64,000 bases of DNA from Bacteroidales bacterium (GTDB lineage Bacteria; Bacteroidota; Bacteroidia; Bacteroidales; F082): contig JANJXG010000007.1 of NCBI GenBank assembly GCA_024709145.1, positions 1-64,000 of the forward strand, written 5' to 3'. Made by a program: the position numbers and the translations under genes. The notes beneath the pieces were generated by a model. That model saw only the letters and a program-made list of their open reading frames with translations, was not told the DNA's origin and did no database searches. Shown here one piece after another: positions 16,152-24,865 of the stretch (within the stretch, counting starts at the first letter, position 1; every line of letters begins with the position of its first letter).

Positions 16152-18260
16152 TTATCGGCCGAGACTGACAGCTTCTCCGGCATCAAGTTTTCTTCCGAGT
16201 ATGTCTTCAAAACGCCTGAGTACCATGCGATGGGTTTTTTTGTCGGCTACCTCATTGTCAATAATCAGTTGTTTGCGGCTGATAAGCACCTTGGTTCGCG
16301 GGCTGATGATGCCGTCACGCACCAATTCTTTGCGAAGCAGGCGGTGATACTGTCCTTCGCCTTCGTCTGATTCCCTGAAAATCCTTACATCCTTCTCATG
16401 CCACTCAGGCATTGGCGGATTTGGCGGAATGGGTATGACCGAAAGTTCCTGAGCCAGTTTATCCAGCCGGTCGGCTTCAGCCTTCAGTTCCTCTGCATTA
16501 GCTTTTATTTCAGCGGCAGCTGTGGCATCCGTGCCATCCATCTTTTCGGCTTCCAGTTTCAACTGTTCGGCCTGGGCTTTCATTTGCTCTGCCTGTTGCT
16601 GCATCTCGCGTCGCTGATGTTCCATTTCACGTTGCATATCATGCCCGCGGACGATGATGTGCTTCCTGCCGTCTGCTTCCATCCCTTCGACATACTCTTC
16701 ATCGAAAGTGAAATCAAAGTCAAATTCAGGTGCTTCAACCTCACCATTGAAAAAAACAGCCTTGCCTTCTGGAAAACTAATCATACGCATCTTATCGCCA
16801 TTCAATTCAAAAAGAGAATCATTGAACATCATCACATTGTCGAACTCCATCACCACTGAATCAGCGCCCTCGCCGCCCTGAAGCACTTTTGTTCTGATCT
16901 TCATCCTGCCACCGGGCTCCACCGTAACGATCTTATGCTGAACGGTTTTGCCATCGTGATTTACCCAAACACCTTCAGCTGGTGCCGGAGTGCCGGTTGT
17001 CTTCGAGCGGATGATGATTTTTTTCGACTCCAGCGAGTCCGTTTCCTTCCATTCAAATCCTGCTTCCCCAAGTTCTTCCTCGGTGACTTCTTTGCCGTCG
17101 ATAACAATTTTTACAATTTTATTGTCCTTCTTTTCGAGTTCGATCGTTTTCACCTGCCTGAGAGTATCTTCCTGAAGCAGCGATAGAGCTTCGGAGTTCA
17201 GCTCCTCTTCAGCGGGCTGACTGTTGGAACCCGTGAGCCAGCCTGATGCTGTGATAAGGGCTACAAAAAGAAAAGAAAACACGATCACTCCGATTCGTTC
17301 GGAAGTGGTGGGTTTAAGTTTTGGTTTACTGATAAGTCGTTCGATGCGTTTCATGGTATTTAACTGATTAAAAGTGATCAAAGAATTTGCCAGGGGTGCA
17401 GGCTGTAAAGCCGCTGAGAGATTGGCCAATGCTTTGGCCAGGGAAAGGTAGCCTCCGGTGGTGCGGAGCGCCATATCATCACATATGTTCTCTCTTTCGC
17501 GCCGGATGAGCGCTGAAATCCACCACACAAAGGGGTTGAAAAAGAGTATCATTTCGATTAGTGACTGAAAGAAATTAATCAGAAAGTCGGCTCTTTTGAT
17601 GTGTGCAAGCTCATGAGCCAGAATCATTTCAACCTGATCAAACGGGAGCCTGCCCAAAGTGCCCACCGGCACGATGATGCAAGGTTTTAACAAACCAATC
17701 ACCATGGGCACCGACACCTTCACCGATTCAAGCAGGCGAACCGAAGACCTGACACCCATCGAAGCAGCCAGACTGTTGACCCGACCCTGCCAGCTGGCAG
17801 TAGCTGCCGTTACGCCGATGCGCCTGTAGCGGTAGGCCAAATAATAACCGCCACCCATGCGAACCGACATAAGCATCATGCCTACGACCCAAAACCAAAA
17901 AACAAGGGGTGCCGAACCCACAACAAACTGCTCAAACAGTTCAAAACGACTTTGAATCTGCAACTGAGAATCGGCAATGGTGTAGGCCAGGTTGATGACA
18001 CCCTGCGACACCGGCTCCTCCTCAATAATGGAACTCGCTGGCTCATAAATCTTGAAAAATGTTACCAAAGGAATTAGCAGCGAGGCTATCAGAGCCACCG
18101 AAGCAACCAGGTAACGACTGTTGGCTGTTGCCTTGAGCATCACCGGCATCAACAACCGGACTACCAAAGCCACCAAACCAATCTGCCACAGTGAATGTAG
18201 CAAAGTGAGGCCCGCAGCACGCAAAAAGGGCTCCGAAAAAAACAATCCTGTGGCTGTCAT
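16152..18260 (-). CDS. BlaR1/MecR1-like M56 metalloprotease antirepressor
   Basis: A 702-residue membrane protein. Four predicted membrane segments lie in the first ~320 residues. The zinc protease motif HELAH is at residues 216-220, with a possible third ligand Glu in RRERENICDDMAL near residue 259. The family is membrane-bound and inactivates a BlaI-type repressor after sensing an external signal. Unlike staphylococcal BlaR1 there is no penicillin-binding sensor domain: after the last span near residue 330 come a beta-rich domain and a long Gln/Glu/Lys-rich coiled coil (about residues 560-630). It overlaps blaI by four bases. The ligand is unknown, and beta-lactam sensing should not be assumed. 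Confidence 0.88.
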   Translation of the reverse strand: MTATGLFFSEPFLRAAGLTLLHSLWQIGLVALVVRLLMPVMLKATANSRYLVASVALIASLLIPLVTFFKIYEPASSIIEEEPVSQGVINLAYTIADSQLQIQSRFELFEQFVVGSAPLVFWFWVVGMMLMSVRMGGGYYLAYRYRRIGVTAATASWQGRVNSLAASMGVRSSVRLLESVKVSVPMVIGLLKPCIIVPVGTLGRLPFDQVEMILAHELAHIKRADFLINFFQSLIEMILFFNPFVWWISALIRRERENICDDMALRTTGGYLSLAKALANLSAALQPAPLANSLITFNQLNTMKRIERLISKPKLKPTTSERIGVIVFSFLFVALITASGWLTGSNSQPAEEELNSEALSLLQEDTLRQVKTIELEKKDNKIVKIVIDGKEVTEEELGEAGFEWKETDSLESKKIIIRSKTTGTPAPAEGVWVNHDGKTVQHKIVTVEPGGRMKIRTKVLQGGEGADSVVMEFDNVMMFNDSLFELNGDKMRMISFPEGKAVFFNGEVEAPEFDFDFTFDEEYVEGMEADGRKHIIVRGHDMQREMEHQRREMQQQAEQMKAQAEQLKLEAEKMDGTDATAAAEIKANAEELKAEADRLDKLAQELSVIPIPPNPPMPEWHEKDVRIFRESDEGEGQYHRLLRKELVRDGIISPRTKVLISRKQLIIDNEVADKKTHRMVLRRFEDILGRKLDAGEAVSLGR

Positions 18261-18640
18261 GATTCCCCCCTTTCAAGTTTGCTGATCAGTGATTTGATTT
18301 CTTCGAGTTCCGAACGACTTGTTTTGCCGTTGCCCAGGGCTTGCATCACCAGTTTCTTGGCCGAACCGCCAAAAGCGGCCTGCAACAACTGATCCAAAAG
18401 CTGATGCTGGGTTTCGTCTTCCTTAAAAAGGGCTGTATAAACATGGCTGCGATCACTTTTATCGGCTCTGACGATGCCTTTTTGAGCCATAATCTGCAAA
18501 AGCTTTAGGGTGGTAGTGTAACCTACCGTTTTCTTTTCGTTGAGCAAATCGTTGATTTGTCTGACCGTGGAAGGACCATTTTGCCAGATCAGCCGGAGAA
18601 TCTCAAGCTCTGCATCGGTGGGTTTTACTGTCATTTGCAT
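18257..18640 (-). CDS. BlaI/MecI-family transcriptional repressor
   Basis: A 127-residue winged-helix repressor: MTVKPTDAELEILRLIWQ and GPSTVRQINDLLNEKKTVGYTTTLKLLQIM are typical of the BlaI/MecI/CopY DNA-binding domain. The C-terminal helices mediate dimerisation. These repressors bind TAC/GTA-type palindromes and are cleaved when the partner BlaR1-type protease is activated. Here the gene is first in a two-gene operon with that protease (ATGA overlap). Two matching palindromes flank its promoter, so autoregulation is very likely. Confidence 0.92.
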   Translation of the reverse strand: MQMTVKPTDAELEILRLIWQNGPSTVRQINDLLNEKKTVGYTTTLKLLQIMAQKGIVRADKSDRSHVYTALFKEDETQHQLLDQLLQAAFGGSAKKLVMQALGNGKTSRSELEEIKSLISKLERGES

Positions 18641-18643
18641 AAG

Positions 18644-18659
18644 TACGAATAATTTCGTA
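18644..18659. promoter_or_regulatory. BlaI-type operator, proximal copy
   Basis: Perfect inverted repeat TACGAA-TAAT-TTCGTA just upstream of the blaI start codon. It covers the expected transcription start of the minus-strand promoter, so a bound repressor would block initiation. Confidence 0.8.
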
Positions 18660-18660
18660 G

Positions 18661-18691
18661 CAAATGTACAGGTACATCAGCTGCTTGTCAA
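18661..18691 (-). promoter_or_regulatory. Promoter of the blaI-blaR1 operon
   Basis: On the minus strand, TTGACA (18691-18686), a 17-base spacer and TACATTTG (18668-18661) match the Bacteroidota -33/-7 pattern. It lies exactly between the two TACGAA-N4-TTCGTA palindromes. Confidence 0.7.
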
Positions 18692-18699
18692 GAAAAATA

Positions 18700-18715
18700 T
18701 ACGAAACTTTTCGTA
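18700..18715. promoter_or_regulatory. BlaI-type operator, distal copy
   Basis: Perfect inverted repeat TACGAA-ACTT-TTCGTA. It has the same arms and spacer length as the proximal copy, with centres 56 bp apart, and sits directly upstream of the -33 element. Confidence 0.8.
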
Positions 18716-18756
18716 ATAAAAGTTAAAAACAAGTAACAATTTCACGCTCAATGCGA

Positions 18757-18960
18757 TAAAAAAAGACGTGGCACAAAAAGTGCCACGTCCGGGATGTGAA
18801 AATATCCCCCCTGGAGGATTTTTCAACCACAGCAGCATTGAGCTGCCTGTACTTTTGACCCTGAAAATACCATCCGGTACGGGTCACGATAAACAATTGT
18901 CAGATCAGTGAAGCAGCATCAACCCAGCCTGCGGAGAACTGCCATGTGAAATAAACGACA
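18757..18960 (-). ncRNA. Candidate structured RNA ending in an intrinsic terminator
   Basis: In this gene-free stretch the minus strand ends with a textbook terminator: a 10-bp perfect stem, GACGTGGCAC (18765-18774) with GTGCCACGTC (18780-18789), followed by eight T residues. No minus-strand gene precedes it. Upstream on that strand are three more small hairpins: GGGAT/ATATCCC near 18790-18808, GCAGC/GCTGC near 18832-18846, and GACCC/GGGTC near 18857-18884. This suggests a short non-coding RNA of about 200 bases. The 5' end is a guess; no promoter with both boxes was found. It could be a 6S-like or an unknown RNA. Confidence 0.4.
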
Positions 18961-18995
18961 ATTTTAGTAATTTCGTCTTTCATATACACTGTTTC

Positions 18996-19517
18996 ATGGA
19001 TTTATTTTTGGTTATCATTGCGTTCATTTTCCTTGCAGCAGGGTTGGCTGGGGCTGTTTTACCGGCCATTCCGGGTCCTCCACTCAGTTTTGCAGGGATA
19101 ATGATTTTAGGTTCAACATCTTATATTAGTTTCAGTGAAAGTTTTTACTTCATCACTGCCCTGCTTGCGCTAGTGATTGTGTTGGTTGATTATTTCGTTC
19201 CTATTTATGGTACACGGCTTTTCGGAGGCACCAAAGCAGGCATGCGGGGCAGCACCATCGGCCTGGTACTGGCTGTGATCATTCTCCCGTTGCTGGGCAT
19301 CACGATGGGACCCTTTGGCTTGACAGGCTTGTTAATTGGCCCCTTTCTCGGTGCCTATATCGGTGAGAAACTGGCCGGGATGGACGAAAAAAAGGCATGG
19401 CGCTCTGCCATTGGATCCTTTCTTGGTTTTGTGGCTGGCACCGTACTGAAAATCGTCTACAGCCTGATCATGATTTTTATCGCACTTCGGGAGCTTATCC
19501 TCCTTTGGATTAATTGA
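18996..19517 (+). CDS. DUF456 family membrane protein
   Basis: A 173-residue membrane protein, matching DUF456: MDLFLVIIAFIFLAAGLAG then VLPAIPGPPLSFAG at residues 22-35, and the glycine-rich GPFGLTGLLIGPFLGAYIGE near residue 108. Four to five hydrophobic segments are visible. The function of this family is unknown. The glycine-zipper-like segments are a family feature. It ends five bases before the convergent small gene on the minus strand, with no terminator between them. Confidence 0.85.
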   Translation: MDLFLVIIAFIFLAAGLAGAVLPAIPGPPLSFAGIMILGSTSYISFSESFYFITALLALVIVLVDYFVPIYGTRLFGGTKAGMRGSTIGLVLAVIILPLLGITMGPFGLTGLLIGPFLGAYIGEKLAGMDEKKAWRSAIGSFLGFVAGTVLKIVYSLIMIFIALRELILLWIN

Positions 19518-19521
19518 ATTC

Positions 19522-19782
19522 TTATCCAAAATAAGTGTAGGCCAACCCCAAAAACAGGTAAACGATCAGATAAAACCTGTAAAAATTTCTGAACCTCACA
19601 AACGACGGATCATCCACGGATGCCAGACCCAGGATGGCCATGAGTTCTTTACGGAAGACTGGTTTAATGTTTATGGTCCAAGAGGTGGTGGCGTAGACCA
19701 ACTTCCTGAACCGGCTGCGATACCAGCTCAAGGGCAATCCCCAAATGAAAAATGCAGCAAACCATAACAGTTTCAAATCCAT
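19522..19782 (-). CDS. Small uncharacterised membrane protein
   Basis: An 86-residue protein starting MDLKLLWFAAFFIWGLPLSW, with an N-terminal hydrophobic segment and a second at the C-terminus (FYRFYLIVYLFLGLAYTYFG). The central part is basic. I do not recognise the family. An upstream in-frame Met (19893) would force a long overlap with the DUF1295 gene; the ATG at 19782, seven bases after that gene's stop, is the sensible start. It is probably co-transcribed with the DUF1295 gene. Confidence 0.62.
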   Translation of the reverse strand: MDLKLLWFAAFFIWGLPLSWYRSRFRKLVYATTSWTINIKPVFRKELMAILGLASVDDPSFVRFRNFYRFYLIVYLFLGLAYTYFG

Positions 19783-19789
19783 GTTGACC

Positions 19790-20575
19790 TCAATGTTTTT
19801 TTGGAAACCAGGGAAAAAAAGCATTGGTCTGACTGACATACGCCTGATAACCTGGTTTGGAATTGACAAGTGTTTTCTCGAGCAGGCTGACACCCGACAC
19901 CTTTAATAAGAGAAAAATCATCAGCATACCCGACAGCACAGGCCACCACGAACCAGCCGCCACACTGAAAAGTGAATAGGCCGTCCACACGGCAGCATCG
20001 CCAAAATAGTTTGGGTGACGGGTATAGCGCCAAAAACCTGAATTGAGCAACTTCCCTTTGTTTTCTGATTTGGCCTTAAATCGACTCAGCTGCCAGTCGC
20101 CCCCCGCTTCGAAAACAAAACCGGTGAGCCAGATCAGGAGTGCAACAAAATCGACCGATGTTGGAAAGTCACTATTATGTTGCCAGTGAACCGCCAGCAA
20201 AGGCGCCGAGATGAGCCACAGCAGTAGTCCCTGCAACAGAAATACCTGAAAAAAACTTACCCACCAGTATCGGTCAGCGCCATAGTCCTGTCGAAACTTC
20301 CGGTACCTGAAGTCTTCCGGTTTGCCCCAGTTGCGCCATCCGATGTGAGCCGTAAGGCGCAATCCCCAGACACTTACCAGGATGAGCAGGATGATTGACC
20401 GTGGTGAATCAGCTCCGCTCAGGTAATAATATAACCAATTGACGACAACAAACCCAAAACCCCAGAAAATATCGACAATGCCGGCATTGGTAAGGCGCAC
20501 ACTGATTATCCAGAGAATAAATACAAGCAGCACAATCAAGGCAAGTCCGCTAAGGTAGATTGAAAGGAATAACAT
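19790..20575 (-). CDS. DUF1295 membrane protein, steroid-reductase/ICMT-like
   Basis: A 261-residue polytopic membrane protein of the DUF1295 family, related to 3-oxo-5-alpha-steroid 4-dehydrogenases and isoprenylcysteine methyltransferases. The family signature GFWRYTRHPNYFGDAAVW is at about residues 179-196, a cofactor-binding region. About seven hydrophobic segments are present. IVDIFWGFGFVVVNWLYYYL near residue 33 is also typical. The substrate is unknown; the family may act on lipids such as sterol- or hopanoid-like molecules or fatty-acyl groups. The small membrane protein that follows may be a partner. Confidence 0.85.
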   Translation of the reverse strand: MLFLSIYLSGLALIVLLVFILWIISVRLTNAGIVDIFWGFGFVVVNWLYYYLSGADSPRSIILLILVSVWGLRLTAHIGWRNWGKPEDFRYRKFRQDYGADRYWWVSFFQVFLLQGLLLWLISAPLLAVHWQHNSDFPTSVDFVALLIWLTGFVFEAGGDWQLSRFKAKSENKGKLLNSGFWRYTRHPNYFGDAAVWTAYSLFSVAAGSWWPVLSGMLMIFLLLKVSGVSLLEKTLVNSKPGYQAYVSQTNAFFPWFPKKH

Positions 20576-20692
20576 CTCGTTTGATTTAATTCATGCATTA
20601 AACAAGCTAAAGTCGAAAAGGTTTGATTTGCATTGATTTATGATGGACCAATACCTTTACAAAATCAATTATGCGATGTTCAGCCAGCCACC

Positions 20693-20729
20693 AAAAAAAA
20701 ACTCCCGGAAAGCATAAACGATCCGGGAG
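20693..20729 (-). terminator. Rho-independent terminator of the 20754-21605 gene
   Basis: On the minus strand CTCCCGGA and TCCGGGAG (20729 down to 20702) form a perfect 8-bp stem with a 12-base loop, followed by a run of T residues (A run 20693-20701 on the plus strand). It lies 24 bases after the stop codon. Confidence 0.85.
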
Positions 20730-20753
20730 CTCTGATGTCTTTTGATCTGAATC

Positions 20754-21605
20754 CTATTTGGTATACACCGGACTTCTTTTCAGGAGATACTGCACAGCGT
20801 CTTTCCAGCTGTCTTCCATAGTAAAAAAAGGCTGCCTGCTTTGTGTATAAATCTTTTGTCCTTCGCGGTACATATCGAAATAAACGTGGTACTTATATAC
20901 CTTCTCAACCTGACTACTGGTTGAAGCATAATTCTGATTTTTGGTTTTATCCTGATCATACTTTGTCTCGCCTGATTTATAGGTGCTCGAGCTTGTGTTT
21001 TCAGTCAGGGTATAGGAAACTTTGGCTGCCACAATGTTGTCAACTCCCAGGATATCTTCAAGTTCGTTCACGGGGATTTCATCAATATTCCGGTAATCGA
21101 TCCCGGCTTTTCGCAGCAGACCGTTGGTAGTTCTCAGATCCTGAACGCTGAGCGGATATATGTTCGACGCTTTTTCGATGAGTTTGTTATAAATGTCGTT
21201 CTGTGCAAATTTGGCCATTTCTTCCGATGAAGCCAATGTCTCGGAATTCACATAAGGAACAGGTAAAACTGCAATCGTATTGGCCTGTTTGGCCGGATAT
21301 TCCACTGCTGTCTGGCCTTCGGAGGAGACAGCCGGCACGACATCTTCCTTGGGTTCATCAAAAGTCTGACTTCTGCCACTCGCGAAATCGATCCTGGCTA
21401 TTTTCTTGATATCAAGGGAGATGACCATCGTTTCGTTGGGAAGTGAATACTCAACAGCCTGATCCGACATTTTGGAAATGGTGCAGTCGATAATCTGATA
21501 ATCTTTCCGGATAATTCTGTCGAGCTTCTTTGTTTCAGTGTTTTGAGCCTGAACCAGGTTGAACATCAGACTCAGTAAAAAAATGAGGGTAATCTTTGTT
21601 TTCAT
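20754..21605 (-). CDS. Secreted protein with a possible CsgG/TolB-like fold
   Basis: A 283-residue protein with an N-terminal signal peptide (MKTKITLIFLLSLMFNLVQAQ). A short beta segment (DYQIIDCTISKMSDQAVEYSL) resembles the start of many Bacteroidota exported proteins. The C-terminal ~170 residues (IAVLPVPYVNSETLASSEEM ... LEDILGVDNIVAAKVSYTL) resemble the CsgG/LpoB/TolB N-terminal-like fold that senses or assembles at the periplasmic face. No lipobox is seen. Upstream in-frame Mets (to 21713) are not used because the ATG at 21605 begins the signal peptide. A TATTTTTG -7-like box lies at 21657-21650 on the minus strand. The function is unknown. Confidence 0.7.
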   Translation of the reverse strand: MKTKITLIFLLSLMFNLVQAQNTETKKLDRIIRKDYQIIDCTISKMSDQAVEYSLPNETMVISLDIKKIARIDFASGRSQTFDEPKEDVVPAVSSEGQTAVEYPAKQANTIAVLPVPYVNSETLASSEEMAKFAQNDIYNKLIEKASNIYPLSVQDLRTTNGLLRKAGIDYRNIDEIPVNELEDILGVDNIVAAKVSYTLTENTSSSTYKSGETKYDQDKTKNQNYASTSSQVEKVYKYHVYFDMYREGQKIYTQSRQPFFTMEDSWKDAVQYLLKRSPVYTK

Positions 21606-21780
21606 GCTTTTATTTTGGTGATTTAATGATGCCTCAAAAGGCCTGCCCGCAAAAATAATACAATCCTGACAGAATGTTGCATCCCGACAGCAGATAACGT
21701 AAAAAAAATCCATTTTAACAAAAGCTTTATTGCATTGAAAGATAATGAATTAGAAAAGAAATCTTTTTTGAACAAAAAGT

Positions 21781-21810
21781 TTTGAATTAAACAAACATGC
21801 CGTAAATTTG
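21781..21810 (+). promoter_or_regulatory. Bacteroidota-type promoter of the first ABC importer operon
   Basis: TTTG (21781-21784), an 18-base spacer and TAAATTTG (21803-21810) match the consensus. Transcription would start near 21817, giving a ~79-base leader before the ATG at 21896. Confidence 0.72.
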
Positions 21811-21895
21811 AAGTGAAAAAAGCAGGCTCAAGTACTTTCATATGCAGGAGCCTGTGGGTGTTGATCAGGCTGTATTTTCTCAAAATGAGTTCTTT

Positions 21896-24865
21896 ATGAA
21901 GAATAAACACAACGTATTGCTGGCTTTTATCATGTTTTTCGGCTGCATTTCCTGTCAGCAAGAAGCCCCTGACACTGAAAAAGTCATTGATTTAAGGGGA
22001 GGAAAAATCTTCGCAGTCCCCACCGGCACCGTGGCAGACAAAATGGTGCTGGACCATTTTCCGGATGCCAAAATTGCTTATTACAATACCATCTACGACT
22101 GCGCCCTTGCTGTTCAGAGCGGCAAAGCCGATGCCACTGTATATGACAAGCCTGTACTGAAAAACCTGGCAGGAAAAAATGAAAATCTTGTCGTATTGCC
22201 TGAAACCTTATTGCCCGATCAGTATGGATTTGCAGTAGCGAAAGACCGCAATGACCTCAAGGAAGCCATTGATCAAACCCTGAATGAAATCAGGCAAAAC
22301 GGCATCTACGATCAGATGCTCCGACGCTGGCTTCCCGAAAAAGGCGCACCGGGCAATATGCCTTCCTTTGATTTTCCTGCATCGGCTCAGGTGCTAAGAT
22401 TTGGCACCGCTGCTGTTACGGAACCCATGTCCTTTGTCGATCAAAATCAGCAGGTTGCCGGTTTCGACATCGAATTTGCCACCCGCGTTGCCCTTCACCT
22501 TGGCAAATCACTCGAGATCGTCAACATGGATTTCGGAGCCATGCTACCCTCACTGATTGCAGGAAAAGTGGATTTTATCGGTGCAGGACTGTCCATAACC
22601 GAAGAAAGAGCAAAACACGTTTTGTTTTCGGAATGCTATTATGATAGCGGCATCGCCGTGATGGTTCGCGGACAAGCGAATGAAGCCCCCTCCACTGAAA
22701 TGGCGGTTCAGCGTAATTACAACGGCATTGGGGTGCTGATGGGTTCGGTGCATGAAGGCTATGCACTCAAACGCTTCGACCGCTCACAGATTAACACCTT
22801 TAATACGGTGAGTGATATGCTGATGGCACTGGATGGAGGCAAGATTGAAGGTGCTTATGTCGACCATAGTTCCATTAAGGAAATCACCCAGGCCAATCCT
22901 GGTTTTAAAGTACTGGAAGATAACCTTTTCACAGTAGACATTGGTGCAGGTTTTCCAAAAACTTCTGCCGCCTTGAGGACGTCGTTTAACGACTTTCTGA
23001 ATCAGCTGAAAGCAAATGGTATTTATGATGAAATGATCATACGCTGGCATGAACAAACAGCTTCGGCCATGCCTGAGTTTGTCTTTCCCGAGACAACCGA
23101 AACGCTTCGTTTTGGTGTTGTAAGCGACATTGGCTTGCCGATGGCAAGCAAAAACGGAGACTTGTGGAGTGGGTTCGATCTTGAACTGGCAAGCAGGTTT
23201 GCCATCTATCTTGGTAAGAAACCTGTCTGGACCGATATGCCTTTTGGCAGCCTGCTTCCGGCCCTCGTATCCGGAAAGATTGACCTGATCATGGCTTCCA
23301 TGATGATTACGGAAGAGCGAAGCAAACAAATCGACTTTTCTGAACCTTATTTTGCTTCCGGTGTCAGTATCATTGGAAAACCGGCCGTATCAGCAGTGGC
23401 TCCAACAAACAAAATGGCTGTTCTTGCCGACATCGCAACCAAAAGGGTCGGTATTTTTACAGGTACGGTTCATGATGCCTATATGGCAAAAAACTTTCCG
23501 CAGGCTACGGTGTTTCGATTCGAGAGCAGTGCCGACATGATGATGTCGCTCAAAAGCGGAAAAATAGATGCAGCAATGTTCGACCGTATTACAGCCGGCC
23601 TGGTATTGAAGCGCAACCCTGATCTCGGGCTTCTTACTGATCAGGTGCTCGACATGCCTCTGGGTGTTGGTTTTCACAAAGATAATACAGCACTTCTCGA
23701 TGAATTTAACGCCTTCCTCAAAGAAATCAGAACAGATGGTACGTATGACAAAATGCACCAGCGCTGGTTTGTTGAAGATGCCGAAACTGCTGTCATGCCC
23801 GTGTTCGAAACCCGGAATTCAGGCAAAAAGCTGGTTGCTGGCGTGTCAGTCGAGGACTTACCCTATGTGGCAGTGATGAACGGAAACTATGTTGGTTTCG
23901 ACATCGAAATGGTTCGGACTTTTGCAGCACGGCGTGGTTACCAGCTTGAGCTTGTGACCATTGAGTTTCCGGCCCTTGTGGCAGCCCTGTCCTCGGGAAA
24001 GGTCGACCTGATCACCGACGGTATTGCCATCAGCGAAGAGCGCGCCAAACAAATAAACTTTTCCGACGAGTATGCTCTTTTTCGCACCTCGGTGATTGCC
24101 ATGAAACAAAATCTCGCTGCCTATGAAGGTCAGGAAGTCAAACGCGAGAAGAAATCTTTCTTCGTTAAGTTGTCAGAAAGTTTTTACAACAACATTGTTC
24201 ACGAACGCCGCTACCTGATGATCCTGAACGGCTTATGGGTAACAATCGTGATTTCAGTTTTTTCTGCCATCTTCGGAACCCTGCTTGGCGGGTTGATCTG
24301 CTGGATGCGTATGTCGAAAAACGGCTTCTCCAATTCCTTTTCGAAAGCCTATATCTCGCTCATCCGCGGGACGCCGGTGCTCGTTTTGCTAATGATCATT
24401 TATTATGTAGTCTTTGCTTCGGTCAACCTTAATCCGGTAATCGTTGCTGTGATCGCTTTCGGGATTAATTTCGCAGCCTATGTTTCCGAAATGTTCCGAA
24501 CAGGCATCGAAGGAGTAGACAAGGGACAGCGTGAAGCCGGCATTGCCAGTGGTTTTACCAAAGTTCAAACTTTTGTGCACATCATCATGCCCCAAGCCTT
24601 GCGACAGGTTTTGCCTGTATATAAAGGTGAATTTGTTTCACTGGTGAAGATGACATCCATCGTTGGTTACATTGCAGTAGAAGACCTTACCAAGGCTAGC
24701 GACATCATCCGTAGCCGCACTTTCGATGCCTTCTTTCCGCTCATCATGGCAGCTGTGATTTACATTTTTATTGCTTGGCTTCTTACCCTCGTTCTCGATT
24801 ATGTGGAGGTTAGCATTGATCCGAAGAAGCGTCGTATTCAATTCAGAAAGGAGGTCAGATTATGA
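21896..24865 (+). CDS. Amino-acid ABC importer: tandem SBP domains fused to permease
   Basis: A 989-residue protein with a lipoprotein-like N-terminus ([20 protein letters not shown]; Cys17 or Cys20). Three or four bacterial extracellular solute-binding (SBP_bac_3) units follow. Residues ~28-140 hold only a middle/C-terminal half unit. Residues ~165-385 and ~402-625 are full units ([18 protein letters not shown] and [18 protein letters not shown]). Residues ~644-735 hold only an N-terminal half unit ([18 protein letters not shown]). From about 755 comes a GlnP/HisM-type permease with [17 protein letters not shown] and the EAA-like loop [20 protein letters not shown]. It should import polar amino acids with the overlapping ATPase gene. 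The upstream in-frame ATG at 21842 lacks the signal sequence. Confidence 0.9.
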   Translation: MKNKHNVLLAFIMFFGCISCQQEAPDTEKVIDLRGGKIFAVPTGTVADKMVLDHFPDAKIAYYNTIYDCALAVQSGKADATVYDKPVLKNLAGKNENLVVLPETLLPDQYGFAVAKDRNDLKEAIDQTLNEIRQNGIYDQMLRRWLPEKGAPGNMPSFDFPASAQVLRFGTAAVTEPMSFVDQNQQVAGFDIEFATRVALHLGKSLEIVNMDFGAMLPSLIAGKVDFIGAGLSITEERAKHVLFSECYYDSGIAVMVRGQANEAPSTEMAVQRNYNGIGVLMGSVHEGYALKRFDRSQINTFNTVSDMLMALDGGKIEGAYVDHSSIKEITQANPGFKVLEDNLFTVDIGAGFPKTSAALRTSFNDFLNQLKANGIYDEMIIRWHEQTASAMPEFVFPETTETLRFGVVSDIGLPMASKNGDLWSGFDLELASRFAIYLGKKPVWTDMPFGSLLPALVSGKIDLIMASMMITEERSKQIDFSEPYFASGVSIIGKPAVSAVAPTNKMAVLADIATKRVGIFTGTVHDAYMAKNFPQATVFRFESSADMMMSLKSGKIDAAMFDRITAGLVLKRNPDLGLLTDQVLDMPLGVGFHKDNTALLDEFNAFLKEIRTDGTYDKMHQRWFVEDAETAVMPVFETRNSGKKLVAGVSVEDLPYVAVMNGNYVGFDIEMVRTFAARRGYQLELVTIEFPALVAALSSGKVDLITDGIAISEERAKQINFSDEYALFRTSVIAMKQNLAAYEGQEVKREKKSFFVKLSESFYNNIVHERRYLMILNGLWVTIVISVFSAIFGTLLGGLICWMRMSKNGFSNSFSKAYISLIRGTPVLVLLMIIYYVVFASVNLNPVIVAVIAFGINFAAYVSEMFRTGIEGVDKGQREAGIASGFTKVQTFVHIIMPQALRQVLPVYKGEFVSLVKMTSIVGYIAVEDLTKASDIIRSRTFDAFFPLIMAAVIYIFIAWLLTLVLDYVEVSIDPKKRRIQFRKEVRL

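Noticed and set aside
16152-18640. Beta-lactam resistance operon
   Set aside because: The regulator pair is of the BlaI/BlaR1 family, but no beta-lactamase gene is present and the sensor domain is missing, so the name should not imply drug resistance.
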